A stretch of 64,000 nucleotides of DNA from Arthrinium phaeospermum (GCA_006503535.1 QYRS01000003.1:3348001-3412000); one strand, 5' to 3'; shown: positions 13,001-25,742, numbered from the stretch's first letter. Numbers and translations: made by a program. Notes: generated by a model not told the origin, from the sequence alone.

Positions 13001-16000
13001 GAGAATTACCACTGCTCAAGCCTTCCGTGAAAGTTTCACGGCAGGTAAGGCACATCACCAGATGAGCAGGGCGCCTGTGATTCGGAGTACAAAGAGCCAC
13101 AAGAGCAAGATAGAAAGAACGGAGTGGAAGGGGGTAAGCAGCACTCAAAACGTGCGATACGCAGAGACCCAACCCTCCCCAAAAGTAGTCTGTATGGATG
13201 AAGAGTGCTGATCGCTTGTGGTAGATAGTTGCATGACCAACTCCCGGGAATGGCACGCAAGTGGTAAATCGCCGCTGGAGGGTGTACCGTTGTGTGTTCC
13301 AGCTGTATCGGGCGGGAGATGATACCGTTGGGCCATCGACGCACGCCGCATGCAGCCGACGACAAGGCGGGCAGTCAGGCAAAGCAAGGCCTCCATGCCG
13401 TGCAACCAGCCATCGTTATCGAACCCCTCTCGATTGCCTGCTCCCGCGTTCGTTCTCTTGACCGTACAGTTACGAGGGAGCGCCATCGCACACAACGTTC
13501 GGCCATATATACTTGCCGTCTGCGCGGAGCACATCTCCCGTGTCGACATATCCAGCATGTACTCTGAGCGCTGTGTAACGCCCATGAAATTCATGTAGCT
13601 CACTAAGATGTAGCACGTAAAGGACAGAAAACCACGGGTTGCTAGACGCATGCGACTTGCCGTGGCGAGATGTGCACAGGCCTTTTCTGCGATTCTCACT
13701 TGACAAATTGATTGCCATGTGATACAGATGGCCAGTTCTTCTCACATGCAAGGCGAGACCTGCTCGTGGACTGCTAACATCCCCTTTGAATGTAGACGCC
13801 AGATATGTTGTGCCTAGAGGCAAAGAATGCTCTTCTCCAGCCGGTATCGATGTGGCGTCTAATCTTGGCTCACATGCCCATCTGATCCAGAACAGTATGT
13901 CCAGATTGTACGGACCAAAGATGGACCACAATACATCAGTGGTATATCAGAAACAATTGCCCAATTCGTAGACAATATATCTCCAGTCGCATACTGACTG
14001 CTGACTTGAGCATTTGGCATCCATGTGTTGCTCACCCCAGCAGCGCCAGTGAATCTGCTCGAAACACCTGAGAGGCTCAGCATGAGCAGTGTGCTGTCGT
14101 ATCTGGGGTATCAGCGCGGGGATGGCTCAATCTGGTCGAAACTCGTGGGTTGCAATCTATGCAGTATTTTGCATTGTTGGAGACGACATGGAGGAGCATG
14201 GCGGTGGTAGTTCTCCCCAATTCTCCCCCTGATGTCCTGGTTTGGCGCTCACCGGTTGAGGCGTCGCAGCCGAGAGGAACTGCAAATCGACTGATGGCAG
14301 CTCCTGATTTGCGACTAACGACTTTCCGCGGCGGGAACTAAGGTGCATAAGATCCCACGGGAATTAGGTCGTTCTCCGGAAGTTTGTCGTTTCCGAGTCC
14401 CAGCATCCCGGATGCATAGTGAGGTCCATGGCGACTACCGATCGATCGCTCATGCTCGGGTGGTGTCATGTAATTTGACGGATCGAAGAAGTAGGTAGCC
14501 ATAATAACGATTGGGTGGTTTCTTCCAAGGCTTGGCGATTGCCACGATGATTGCCGTAGAGCGCATGTTGAACATACGAGAATCAATTGATGTGATACTG
14601 TTGCGTAATGCCAGATGTTCATTCTGTCGTCGCATATGTAAAACCCTTTCTACCACTGACATGTGAAAGACGCCCAGCTTAGAGTACACGAGCTATAGTG
14701 GGGTTTGTACTGCAAGGTTGTACAGGAAAATGAGAATAGTAGCTATCAACCCTTGTCGATCGGGTTATGTGGCTTGGTGGATCGTCTAGTTGTCTTCAGC
14801 TTCGATTAGCATATTGATAAAGCCCCGGGGGCATATCCCTCGCATATTTGCCAAGAAGGGGAATCAAAGGTGGCAACAAATCTCCTGAATTCCGTTCTCT
14901 GCGGAAGAGACCGAGAACCTTGGATAGGGAGAGCCGACAGCCACGCTTGTGACAATTGAGCCAGGGTCAACATGACTCTGGTTTCCTTTCAGTCATCTTC
15001 TGCCGGGCTGGATAATCGGCTTCACTGTTGGATGCGTGTACAGGCATTGATGCCGACAAGGGTGAGTTGGCAGGGGGCTGAAGGCGTCCAGCAACAACAA
15101 TTTGCAGAATGGGCTAAGGGAAATATTGTACAAGGCTTGAAGTCCGTTTCCAATAGGCCGAGCGTGGTTGACGCCGAGTCTCGTTTGTTCGTTGGAGGAT
15201 ACTGAAACCCATGCAATATGTAGGTATGCATTGGATGCTGCAGCTCCTCATATGTATGTGACATTGCAGGAACCCATGGATGTTGACTGATAAGGTCGAA
15301 TCTGGCGTCGTAGGCAACAAGCCTGTTCCAATCTCTTAGATAAGCAACGGCCGGAAGGGCATGACGGCAGGGTGATGCATAGCATTGTTGCATGCACGCG
15401 GTGAAGATAACACTCTATCCTAGCCTAGTCTCCGGTTGGCAAGTAGTAGTACTGTACTAGATAGCATTGGACCTAAGAAACCGCCGGACCAAATCTTGAA
15501 GCTCGGACAACATATCATGAGATGGAGATTACCAAACAGTCGATTCAAGGCGTTCCAGAATCCAACTCCTCATCGACATTCCATCGTAGAGCGAGCGAGG
15601 ATAATCAATAACAAATTGCCTTGAACGCCCGGTGATGCCTCCACGGAGACCAGAGAATGGAGGCTGGAGCCTAGGAAGTCTGCGCTTGGCATCACAATCT
15701 CCGAGGCAGCGGTGAAGAACGAGAAGACCGGAGTATCACTTGGATGGGTTCTATTCCCATCGCATCTCGGGATGTTGCAACGGTTTGACCAAACGACTCC
15801 GGCGATGTGATAAGTAACGAGTACACGCTAATGGAATGGTTGTTCGAAACAGCAGGGAATAAGGGACGGAAGAGCGAAAGGGTGGATCCGATTGCTTGAG
15901 GTGACAGCTTTCACATGTCAAAAAGCGCGGAGCTAGTGAATATGTAGTTGGAAAGACCGGACTTTCTCCCCACTGACCAACCAGCATCGAACAGTAAATC

Positions 16001-17355
16001 GGAGCTGGAGTCTCTCAACATGAACAGTTATCGGCATGTGAGCGTACATAGTGGGCAGTGTGTGCATCCCTGGTACATGCACTATCAAGCACTTTTGCCA
16101 GTAACCATTCATCATAGCCCCCCACTTTGACGTCTAAAAGAGTCTCCCGTCTTGCCCAGAAGCTGCCGGGCAATGTCTGTCGAACAGGGATGACCCACCA
16201 TTGACTGATCAATTTATGTACATGTACGGATGGGCAGCATCTCGACGTTGACTGTGCCTCTCCAGACTCCAGAAGAGAGAGGAGCAGAGGCAGACAAGAG
16301 AGACATGTGCATACATCAATTGCCACATGCGTAGCATCGAACACATGTAAACGTACATCAGCATCGTATTGGTCAATTCGCCTGGAGGCGCGCATGAGAG
16401 CAGACACGACCAGACTCTGCCGAGTAGTTTTGTTGTGTTTCATGTGCCTCCTCGCCATTTCACCAAATTGATCCCATTCGAGTAAATGAAAGGGGACGCG
16501 ACCGTACAACAGACAGTGCAGTCTTTGGTGCAAGTATACTACATGTAGAACCAGCAGGCAGAAGCAGCAGGTATGCCCATTGGAGCTTCTCCCTCCCTGT
16601 CTTCTCAGGACTCCATTCTTCGACGTAAGCAACCCCGACCCACCGAATTAAGGCCTGGACATTGCATTGAGAGCCTGTAACCAGCACAGACAAAACAGTT
16701 GGTACATTGCTATTACTAAAGCACATGCAAATCACGCCTTCATGATGCAAGGCAAAAACCAACGAATGTTTGCGCGAAGGTACGAGAAAACTGCAGTGGC
16801 GCAACCTGGAGGGAATTGCTTTTCTGTATTCGAGGAAGCCCCATTTCCAATGGAATTACTATCTAACATGGACTGTGAGGCAGAGCACGATGGCCATGTA
16901 CCTAACCCAGAGCCGGATATAGCTCGTCCACGTTCATTTTGATCCAATTTTATCCTGGCTTGAGATAGGCTTGCACGCTCGATTCGTGTCGAAGCGCGGC
17001 CCAGCTCTTGTACCATGTGTGGCATGGGGAATCTCCAGATGTCTCCCAAAGCATCTGGTTAACCTAGGTAGGACTGGTAGTCAGTCGTATTTTCATATGC
17101 TGTTCCCAACGGGCTGACAATGCTCGAGCTACTTTGGGGGGCGGCAGGTACATGCACCGTTAACCGCACATGTACAGACTTTTGATTTTATTAGTCGCAT
17201 GCCTGCCCACTCTGGGCCGGAGCTCTCTCTGCCTGCCTCGATATCGATCCAACAAAAAGCTCCTTCCCCCCCATTGGAGTCGTTGTCTGTCTGGACTGTC
17301 AAGACGAAGCTTCCATCTGCTCGTGAACTTCCAAACCTAACTTTGATTTTGGTAC
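4005..17355. other. Gene desert of about 13 kb
   Basis: All six frames were read. The longest open frames (205 codons at 16015-16632 minus, 184 at 13145-13699 minus, 153 at 13470-13931 minus) overlap other frames, are rich in Cys, His and Arg, and carry no familiar motif. No splice-joined gene could be assembled. No tRNA or 5S rRNA signature, terminal repeat or transposase was recognised. Small features include a CT microsatellite (7323-7361), a (CA)-rich patch near 10357-10380 and many short TAGGTAGG runs. Non-coding RNA or long-range promoter elements for CAP20 are possible but unproven. Confidence 0.55.
7323..7361. repeat. CT microsatellite
   Basis: An imperfect CT/CTCTCC run interrupted by CCAGAT. 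It creates long Ser/Leu or Glu/Arg reading frames on both strands that should not be taken as genes. Confidence 0.7.
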
Positions 17356-17416
17356 CATTCCCATCCTTCCCACCTTTCCCATCGATCCATCCGTCCCCCC
17401 CTCCTCTCCTACCTAC
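17356..17416 (+). promoter_or_regulatory. CT-rich tract before CAP20
   Basis: A pyrimidine-dominated stretch (repeated CCATCC, CCACC and CCCCCC blocks) about 300-360 bp before the CAP20 ATG and about 150-200 bp before its probable 5' UTR intron. This is typical of the core promoter of a strongly expressed fungal gene; the function is inferred. Confidence 0.45.
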
Positions 17417-17563
17417 TACACATTACTTTCTCTCGTCACCAACTACCATCCCATCTGCCCCATTCACACCCTCAACTCGTTGCTCAGTGTCTGCTTCTCT
17501 TCTCCGGTTTGTCCTGGAAGAGTATTAGATAGAGCTCTCGCAGCTATCCTAGCATTCCAACAG

Positions 17564-17672
17564 GTGAGCCGTCCCCTACGATATCTGGCTTGGGAGCCCA
17601 CGTCAACAAGCTGTGTGATCACGGGTCTCTGTTGTTGGTGTAACGTGCTGCTGACATGTCGCCGCGCTTTAG
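17564..17672 (+). other. Probable intron in the CAP20 5' UTR
   Basis: Donor CAG|GTGAGC at 17564, branch GCTGAC at 17650-17655 and acceptor TTTAG ending at 17672 form a 109-nt intron, 42 nt before the ATG at 17715. The signals match coding introns in this window, but with no protein frame to check, the call rests on motifs alone. Confidence 0.6.
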
Positions 17673-17714
17673 CTCACATACCGGCCCGAGTAATCTTACT
17701 CCCACGCCCGAACA

Positions 17715-18348
17715 ATGGCTGCCCAAGTTAACGGCGAGGTGCACCCGTCCTCGGCTACTCTCCAGGTAAGCGCCCGCCTCTTCATGATATGCCCTATAAC
17801 ACGAACCGGTCGTCATCTTTCAAGACACCAATTGACGCCGTTGCCATTAGCACATAGCTGGATACCCTGTGGTCAACGATGCTTTGGCCAAAATCAAGAA
17901 GAACCCGTACGGCCAGAAATCGATAGAGATTGGAGACTCGGCTTATCAGACTTTTGGCAAGCCCCTGCTGTCCATCTTCGCCAAGCCTTACGAGTATGTT
18001 TCGCCCTATGTCAAGAAGGCTGATCACCTTGGCGCCGGCGCTCTGAACAAGATCGACGAACGCCTGCCCGTGCTCAAGAAGCCCACCGACCAACTGTACG
18101 CCGAGGGCAAGCAGGTCGTTTTCTACCCTGTCGTCAAGGGCAAGGAGACCACCGACCATGTCTTCAGCATCTACAACTCGGAGTGTAAGAAAGTCGGAGG
18201 CGAAGGTGTCGTGACATACGGCAAGGCTCTTATCTCTACGGGCTTGGTCATCACCAGCGAGACGTTGGACTGGATCGGCGACATCCTCCGAGCCGGCAAG
18301 GCGAAGGCGAAAGAGGCCGGCGAGCAAGCAAGCGAGGCTGCCAACTAA
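17715..18348 (+). CDS. CAP20: CAP20-like perilipin (lipid-droplet protein)
   Basis: Two exons (17715-17765 and 17851-18348) encode 182 aa, about the length known for Colletotrichum CAP20. The intron 17766-17850 has donor GTAAGC and acceptor TTAG; it lies between codons, giving the join SATLQ-HIAGYPVVND. The protein has the family sequence IGDSAYQTFGKP...FAKPYEYVSPYVKKAD, two VVxYPVVxGK-type segments, and a Lys/Ala-rich amphipathic tail. The family is known to coat lipid droplets and, in plant and insect pathogens, to affect appressorium turgor; the role here is inferred from homology. Regulation may be complex: there is a CT-rich promoter, a 5' UTR intron and a long gene-free upstream region. 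Confidence 0.9.
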
Positions 18349-19975
18349 AAGCAGCACATGATCGACAAAGACGGGCAACGATCAGCATACTTAGTGCACT
18401 GCAATAGCACGGTCGTTCTCTGCTAGGGTGGCAGCTTTCTCCACCAGCCGGAACAAGACGATACGGATCAGTCTAGCGACTAGATGATTCTCAGCCGCAG
18501 GCCACTTGCCATCGCCACACGCTCAACCTCCCATTAATTTTCACTCTTGTTCATATATTTTTCAATTGTCTTTTTCTTTCTGGGGCTCACAGGCGCTGGG
18601 CGGATGAATTGACGCGATATGCCTCCTATTCCGCGTGTCTCTGTTGCGCCAGAGCTCACGAGCGTAGAGAGGAGCGGGACGTATCGACACGGGTTGTTGA
18701 GGTACTCTAGCTGGGGACTTGATGTGCTAGCTGAATGGAACGTGTATTTCTGAGAGATGCTAATATAATTGTCTCTGTCTTTTTATCACCTTATGACGAC
18801 TCAATCAATCAGGAGGTCGAAATCCTGTGATGCTGTAGAATCAGGGAGACGGAGTGCATTGCTCCTATCTAGCGGCCAACCTACATGAATGTGACCTTGT
18901 CGCCCGATGGTAGCGTAAAGCCGTGATCAAAGCTGCCTATCGTTACAGTTTCCAAGACTGGTCTATGACCTGGGGCACATTGATCACAGCGTGGAGTGCT
19001 AAGAGTCTGCGTTGAGTAGTTCCCGTTGCGTCTAATATGTACCTACCTATTGATGTATTACTAACTACACGGGTTTTGCGGTTGCAAACGACTTGAAGTC
19101 CCTCAGCTTCTCCATTATATTACTCTGGTTCTCAATCTCCACTTGCTGGCACAGCGAACATGAGGGGATGAGACATGTCAGGAAGGCTATCGTGGGGTTG
19201 GTATCGCACGATAGGACAACAGCAATGCTCCAAGGTCGGACCAACACGATGCATTGTGTTTGTTGATTGCTGCTGTCCCTCATTCCGTGCTCCATGAAGT
19301 ATTGGTCTAATAACCTGAAATATCATCCATTCGAGGGGACATCGAGATGCCTCTAAGGGACAGTGTTGCAGAGGGGTGATCTCCATTCTGACGCATTCCC
19401 AACTGTCAGCTCTGACCAGTCACATATATACAACAGCAAAACAGCCCTACGATCGACCTCCATTCAGGCATCCTTGCGTATCCAGTCAGTCGCCAGTCGC
19501 CAGCCTAAATATCAGTAGTAGAAGCTCTCTGTGTATTCCATAGGATCTAGCAGGTAGGTAGGTAGTTGTGTTGCTCGGTGGAAAAAGCCTCGTGCGCAAA
19601 TGCATTGGTGCTCCAGTAGCATGACATTCCCCCACTATGGAAAGCTCGGCCGGCTTGTGATTGGCCAATCTGAGGGAAAAAGGGACGCGGGTCGACGTGG
19701 CAACCCAAACAATTCAATAAACACAAGGTCATAATGGAGGATTCCACTTCACCGCCGAAGAAACATGCCCGCCAAACCCGCCCACTAAATCCCATCTCAT
19801 CCCCGAACTCCCAGCAGAAGTAATGTGATCCTCTGGAAACACGCAGCAAAGTACACAAAAGGAGGCATCTCTACAACCACAACCATAGAACCACCCCAGC
19901 ACCACTCGCATCGCACAGACCAAAATCCACAACACAGGGTTTACCATACGCCCAATTTCCCGCCTGATCCCGCAA
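18349..19975. other. Intergenic region between CAP20 and cut12
   Basis: The proximal part is the likely CAP20 3' UTR, with T-rich stretches near 18540-18580 and 18770-18800. The distal part is the cut12 promoter. Open frames are at most 103 codons and lack recognisable motifs. Confidence 0.55.
19660..19669. promoter_or_regulatory. Palindromic CCAAT site (ATTGGCCAAT)
   Basis: Two CCAAT boxes on opposite strands overlap in a perfect 10-bp palindrome, about 307 bp before the cut12 ATG. CCAAT is known to be bound by the HAP/NF-Y complex in fungi; binding here is inferred. Confidence 0.45.
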
Positions 19976-22194
19976 ATGGAGCAATCGTCAAGCCAGCCAG
20001 GTTCGCCTGGCACGGCGCCTCTGCAGCTCATGTCCCCGGATCGCGTCAATCAGCAAACATCCCCTTCGCGGTCCAGCCACCATCGCGACAGCAGCATTCA
20101 CGATAAGATCCAGCAGTTTAATAGCATGTCCCAGCAAATGTCGAGCGCCGCCTTCTCCAAACAACTCGAGCGCAAGACGGCCGACGCCGCTCTCAAGCGC
20201 GCCATGCTGGGCCGCGAGGAGGCCGAGTCCGAGATGCGGCGCTATCGGGACGAGGCGCGCGGGTTGCGAAAATACGTCGAAGAGGGGCGCGAACGGGAGC
20301 GCAAAGTGGGCGAGAGACTAGAGACCGTCATGGTAAGTCGAACCACCCATCATCTCTTGGCCGTTGGTCGAATGCAGCTACTGACGAAAACTTTTTCTTT
20401 TTCTGTTTCTAGGAAAACTACGGACGCGCAAAGGAGACATATGCGCACACACAGGCCTTGTGGGAGAAGGAGATACGGAAGGCCCGCAAGGAGACGTTCA
20501 AATCACAGTCGAACATCGTCAAATTACAAGAAGAGCTCAAATCTACGAAAGCCGCCGCCAAGTCAGCCGAGGAGGTTTTGCAGCGCGAACGAGAGCGCAG
20601 CCAAGCACGGGAGCAGGAAGCCTTCGAGGCAAGGTACCAGATCGTGGGAGTTCAGGAGCAACTCGAGCAAGCTCTCGAGCGTATCAAGGTTGTCGAGCAG
20701 GAACGAGATGCGTTCAAGACGCTCGCCAAGAATGAGGAGGTTGCGCGCATCGCGGCCGAGGGTCGCCTGCCATTACCGTCACCAACAGAGGCCGAGGATG
20801 AGTTCTCTTCGCCTAAGAAGGCGCGGTCGTCTCTGAGCGCGGTGGACATCGTCTCCTCCGCTACGAGCGAGGCCGAGATTGACGATCTGACGCGCCTGTG
20901 GCAATGGGAGAAACAGAGAGCCGATCGGACACAAGATCACCTGGAGTTCTTGCAAACTGAATGCCAGTTGCGGTGCTGTCCTTGTGCCTCGAAGAGCTCT
21001 CGTTCAAGCTTCCGTGGGAGTGTGACAAGCTCAGCCCGTAAGCCACGCCCGGAACCGATGCCCATTGTCGATGCAGCTGATTTCGTGATCCTGGGTCAGA
21101 AACCCAAAGACCAAGAGCGTCTCCCGACACCGACCGAAGACAGCACGGTCATTCATAAGGTGGATGATGACGAGCCTGCGGAGTTTCACGCATATGAGAC
21201 ACACGAAGAGCCTGAGAGGCCTGAGGAGCCTGAGAGGCCTGAGGAGCCTGAGAGGTTTGAGAAGCCTGAGAAGCCTACGAAGCCGCGGGCGTCTAAAGAA
21301 CCAAGACGTAGCACCATATTTGTGCCATCCGAGGGGATTTTCCGCACGCTCTCACAGCACGAGATCGAGGAGATGGAAGCAGCGAAAGAGGGCACAGCTG
21401 AGCCCCCGGCGCCGAAGGAATTAACTCGAGACCCTGTGTATTTTTCCCGAACGCCGTCCGTCGAACCCCCAGCGTTCGCCTTACTGGGCCAGGAACGTAA
21501 GGAACGTACATCGCTGCTCTCTCTGCTCAATGCTCCTAGGCAGAGCGATCCGCATTCGAGAGCCATGAACATTCCCACAACGCCTGGCTATGCCCCCGAC
21601 AGCAGCCACGAAGAATCCCAGCAACCGAATTTTGAGCAATCGGCCGGAAGCTCCTCGGACCACGTGAATCTTCCAGAGAAAAAGCGTTTCGCAGAGCAAA
21701 AGCGTTCCTCGGAGCAAAAGCGAACTTCGCAACAAAAACGCACTTTGGAGCAAAAACGTACTTCGGAGCATAAACGTACATCCGACAATGCGCGTCTTTC
21801 AGAGATGAGGCGTTCCAGGGAGAACGCGCGCTCTGTAGAGCAAGCACAGGCGGAATCGAGACTAAGGGCGTCGGCCACTCGCCACACCACCACAACGACC
21901 ACCACATCAGTCCCTCTCCGTGAAGGGGATAAGAACCCCCGGGAGTATATGAATAGTGCCATGAACTCACGCGAGCCTTCACGCGAGCGAGCCCCGTCCT
22001 TCGACCGTCACAACCCGGCATTGACACCGACTATGACGCGCGAAGAGGCGCTGGCCCAAATTAGGGAGCGCCGCGGCCGGGCTCGTAGTGCAGCCCAAGG
22101 CGCGGTTACGCCGCACAAGCAGATGGTGACCGGCGCGGGCGACCGGAGGGATGTTAGTGCCCCGGCCGGCAGAGCTATCAAGGGCCGAAGCTGA
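19976..22194 (+). CDS. cut12: Spindle pole body-associated protein, Cut12 type
   Basis: Two exons (19976-20332 and 20413-22194) give 712 aa. Intron 20333-20412 has donor GTAAGT, branch CTACTGAC and acceptor TTCTAG after a T-rich tract, joining ...LETVM to ENYGRAKETYAHTQ. A coiled coil runs from about residue 60 through 230, followed by the conserved LWQWEKQRADRT block near 280 and a Cys-rich CRCC-like patch (LRCCPCASK). This resembles the fungal Cut12 family, which in fission yeast sits at the spindle pole body and promotes mitotic entry through Polo kinase. The C-terminal half looks disordered and carries two tandem repeats: PEEPER units (21205-21284) and hexapeptides like SEQKRT (21676-21788). 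The domain assignment is good; the mitotic role is inferred. Confidence 0.82.
21205..21284 (+). repeat. 18-bp tandem repeat in cut12 encoding PEEPER
   Basis: About three near-perfect copies of CCTGAGGAGCCTGAGAGG decay into EKPEKPTKP. The nucleotide identity of the copies suggests recent slippage expansion. Confidence 0.8.
21676..21788 (+). repeat. 18-bp tandem repeat in cut12 encoding (S/T)-EQKR-(T/S)
   Basis: Six hexapeptide copies on an EQKR core, with variants AEQKRS, SEQKRT, SQQKRT, LEQKRT and SEHKRT. Synonymous and conservative differences suggest an older array than the PEEPER repeat. Confidence 0.8.
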
Positions 22195-23220
22195 GGTTCA
22201 TTCACACCCTCTTGCTACTTACAGAGCGTCGCGAGAAACAGGGCTGCAAGGGGTCAAGTTAGTTGGCCCTCAATCGGTCCCAGGCGCTTGGTTTCCAACG
22301 GGTGGAGAAAGTGTTCCTCCTTGATGGGAAGATGTACGACTGGGTTGAATTGGTCTTTCTTTGCGAGGGTTTGTCTTTTTGGCTGATACGGCGAGTTCGG
22401 AGGCCTGAAAGGAGGATGCATTTACACCGGTGTTCAGGAACTGGACATACCCACGGCCGCAAGGTTACGATTATGACGGAGTTTTTGTGTGTTGGATTAA
22501 TCAGTTATATCTTTAATCTGAAGGATGACGCGCTGTATACCCTTCTCTTTTGTCCCTCTTTTGGGTATTAGAGGTTGAGCGAGTACGTATATCATAGACA
22601 GAAGAAAGATACCACCTGTGCACGATTGTGTATTCAAAACAGAAAGAAGATCAAACGACCTCATCTGCAGTACCAAATATAGAATTGACTGCCGGCAGCC
22701 GTTGAGCCCGTCATGGGTACCCCTTATTCATTTTTTATATATTTCGCCCGTCAGCTTACATGCATCAACCAGGCATACAGTTGTGTTCTCTGGACCGGGG
22801 ACTTGGTCGAAGTACGGATTGGCTGGCGGCTTGCTGCTGACTGTCGTTGTACCGGGGCATACCCACTAAACCGCCTGACCAATTGAGTATAGTGTCGTGT
22901 CTGGAGACCTGCGGCCAATCAGTGAGCAGTCGCAAAAATGACGGTGTTTGCCCAGACCCGACCAGCCTCTCTCACTCACTCAGCTCAGACATCACAACAG
23001 CAATCTTCATCGCAATTCATTCGGGGGTTAGAGGAGAATCGGCAAGGGCGACTAACGACAAAACACCGTCACTGCTTTTCGCCTTAATTACCTACTCTCA
23101 ATCCATCATGTAAACGCAATCTCGAAGCTTCTTCCTCCTCTACTCTTCTTCTCTTGCCCATTCTGCTATGTCTTATCTTACTCATTTTGTACTTAAGCGG
23201 CGATAGAAGTTACCACAGCG
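22195..23220. other. Intergenic region between cut12 and the BTB gene
   Basis: No supported gene. The last 130 bp before the BTB start are pyrimidine-rich, as expected for a 5' UTR and promoter. Confidence 0.6.
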
Positions 23221-24817
23221 ATGAGCAAATCCAACTCGGGCGACACCCCTAAAGGGGTCGCCCAACACACGACCTTCCACTTGCCACCATCCACACCACA
23301 GCTCATTTCCAAGATTCCCAAGATTCTGCCCCATGAGCGCGTCTTCCCCATTCAGATAGGCACCGAGCTATTCAAGCTGTCGGGCGCTTCCATATCCTCC
23401 GACGGTACGTTCTGCACCAAGACTGCTGTCACGCAGTGCTAATTTATCACGGCCAGCCCCTTCCTATTTCTCTCAATATTTCATCTGCCAGATAAAGCAG
23501 GCCGAGGAGAGCGGCGAAAATCTTAATACTGCCATTCGCACCCTGTACATAGACAGGGACCCTCTCACCTTTAAAGACATCGCGCTTCATCTACAGGGCT
23601 ACCATGTGCAGCCCCGAGATGGGCAGCATTTCGTGCGCCTCTTTGCCGATGCGCAATTCTACACGCTACCAAAGCTGATGTCTCAGCTCTACGAGGAGTC
23701 CATCTTCATATCGATTGGACATCGGGAATTCCAGATCCCACGCGACCTATTCGGAGGCCCAGGAAACACCCCAAACTACTTCTCGCTAGGATTCGCCGTC
23801 TTCTTCAGGACGCCTGAAGAGATCTTCCCCGGCTTGGACCGCGAGGGCCTCATCCGGCCCCCGTCGATCCTCCCTCCTGCTGTGCCGAACCGCTCGGCCG
23901 ACATCTTCGCCGAGCTCCTGCATTACTTGCGAGGCTATCCTGTAGAGATCCGCAATGACGAGCACCGACAGAGCCTGCTACGTGACTGCCGCTACTTCAA
24001 CTTCAAGGGTCTGGAGCAGAAGCTGATCCCCCATAGCATCAGCTACAACCAGGCCCGGCGGCGCAGCGAGATCGTCATACGGTTGGAGGACGTCTTGAAG
24101 TCGGGCATCTCGGTCACGACCGATCCCTTGCCTCCGTATGGCGGGGAGCAGCACATCTCGGGCTGGGTCAACTATGCGCGACCCTTTGTGGACGAGCGAC
24201 CCTACGAGATGATTCTCGAAGTCGGCGGCGAGAACAGCAAGGTGAATATCAACATTATGCGCGCCGAGTTCTTTGGCCAGATGAAGATGCGACTGGCCAA
24301 ACTACTGGAAGTCATTGCGGGAAAGCTGGGACTACCCGAAACCCAGCCGCTGGGTCTCTTGATGGCAACGGGCGGTGCGGGTAGCCAGCCGCCCACGCCC
24401 GGCAACACGCCCCTGAGCGAGGACCTGGTCCGCGTGGTCATCGACACGGACGCCCACATCACGCTGGACGGCAAGGTCTACCAGGCGCACATGGAGAACG
24501 ACGATGCCGCGGCGGCGGCGGCAGTGCCCATCTCGGCCTCCACGGCCTCCACGACGACCAACGGTGGCGGCGAGCAAGAATCGCCCATCTCGGCGGTCGG
24601 CAGCGGTTTCTTCCCGCCGTCGAGGAAGAGGCGGCGCATCGATCCCAGCACCGGTCATCCCGCCGCGGAGGAGTGGGTCGTGCGGAGGGGGCAGTGGCGG
24701 CTCCGGATCCAGAGCTCGCGGAACGGCAAGAGTGCCGCTGAGTGTGTGCTCGTGGCCGTCAAGCTGGATGCTTATAGCGTCGAGTACGGACGGAATGCGT
24801 CACGGGGGTTCCTCTGA
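23221..24817 (+). CDS. Tandem BTB/POZ (KCTD-like) domain protein
   Basis: Exons 23221-23404 and 23457-24817 encode 514 aa. Intron 23405-23456 is only 52 nt (donor GTACGT, branch TGCTAAT, acceptor CCAG) and joins SGASISSD to APSYFSQYF. A first BTB-like fold spans about residues 40-130 (VFPIQIGTELFKLSG, then TLYIDRDPLTFKDIALHL) and a second about 140-250 (SIFISIGHREFQIPRDLF, then LLRDCRYFNFKGLEQKL). The pattern is that of KCTD/T1-type BTB domains, known for oligomerisation and often Cullin-3 adaptor roles. The tail has a poly-Ala run, a Gly-rich linker and a basic RKRRR cluster that could be a nuclear localisation signal. Partner and pathway are unknown. Confidence 0.83.
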
Positions 24818-25304
24818 AAGCTTCGTGGACTCGCTCTCGTGAGATATACTATACCAGGCCCATATGTACGTTTGGGCATTTAATATTCGTAAGCCGGCCT
24901 CTCTCTTACTGGCTGGGCTCGGCATGTTTTTATATATTGTGTATTTGACTGGGGAGCTAGCTATGTGTATATATCTATATAAGTTCGAAATTAACGGTTA
25001 CATGCTTGTGCTCGATTCTGTGAAGCTGTGTCTATGGCCTGTAACTGCGTGAAGTTATGACTGCTGATTCAAATCAGCAAAATATCTCCCACTCCCTATT
25101 TTCCAGTCTGGACATGTATTTGCACCTTGCAGTACATGTATTACGTTCACGCCTTTGGATTGGTCAATGTATTCTGCTGATGGCAACAGTACTATTGGTT
25201 GGAAAAGTGTTACAAGCATTCAACAAGGTGAAGGTTGCAGATGCGGTTTCATCCAACGACACCGTACCCTATCCAATCGATTGCGTACACCTCCTTTAGC
25301 CACC

Positions 25305-25308
<4 letters not shown>

Positions 25309-25335
<27 letters not shown>
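25309..25335. repeat. (AC)13 microsatellite
   Basis: An uninterrupted AC dinucleotide tract of about 27 bp, likely length-variable between strains. Confidence 0.95.
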
Positions 25336-25742
25336 GACGAGACCCGCGTACAGAGTCTAACAGTTCTTCTTCCCTCTCCCTCGGGAGGATTGCTCATCGC
25401 GCACCTGCCGGAACAAGTATAACCACGCCAGTGTTCACGTTCTACCTATCTTTAATGCAACCCTTTTCCTTGGAGGTATCATATTTGCATTGCACCCGCC
25501 CCAACCACGTACGAGACCGACCAAACTACCTACGAGGAAGAAGAAAAGAAGATAGATGGACCCCCCGTAAGATAGGATCTAGAAGTTCTCGGCGTGGAGA
25601 AGATGCGGCTTTGCTTATTTTTCTTTCTTCTTCTTCTTCTACCTTCACCTCGGCGATGGCTCGCGGCACGTCCCGGAGCGCAAAATGGGATGTATCTTTA
25701 GACCAAGATTCTCTGGTTGCTGACATTGCATGTTGCTGACCT

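Noticed and set aside
13145..13931. Two overlapping minus frames of 184 and 153 codons
   Set aside because: They overlap each other in different frames and show no coding character.
16015..16632. 205-codon minus frame in the gene desert
   Set aside because: Cys/His/Leu-rich, no domain, overlaps other frames, no splice or promoter support; treated as chance.
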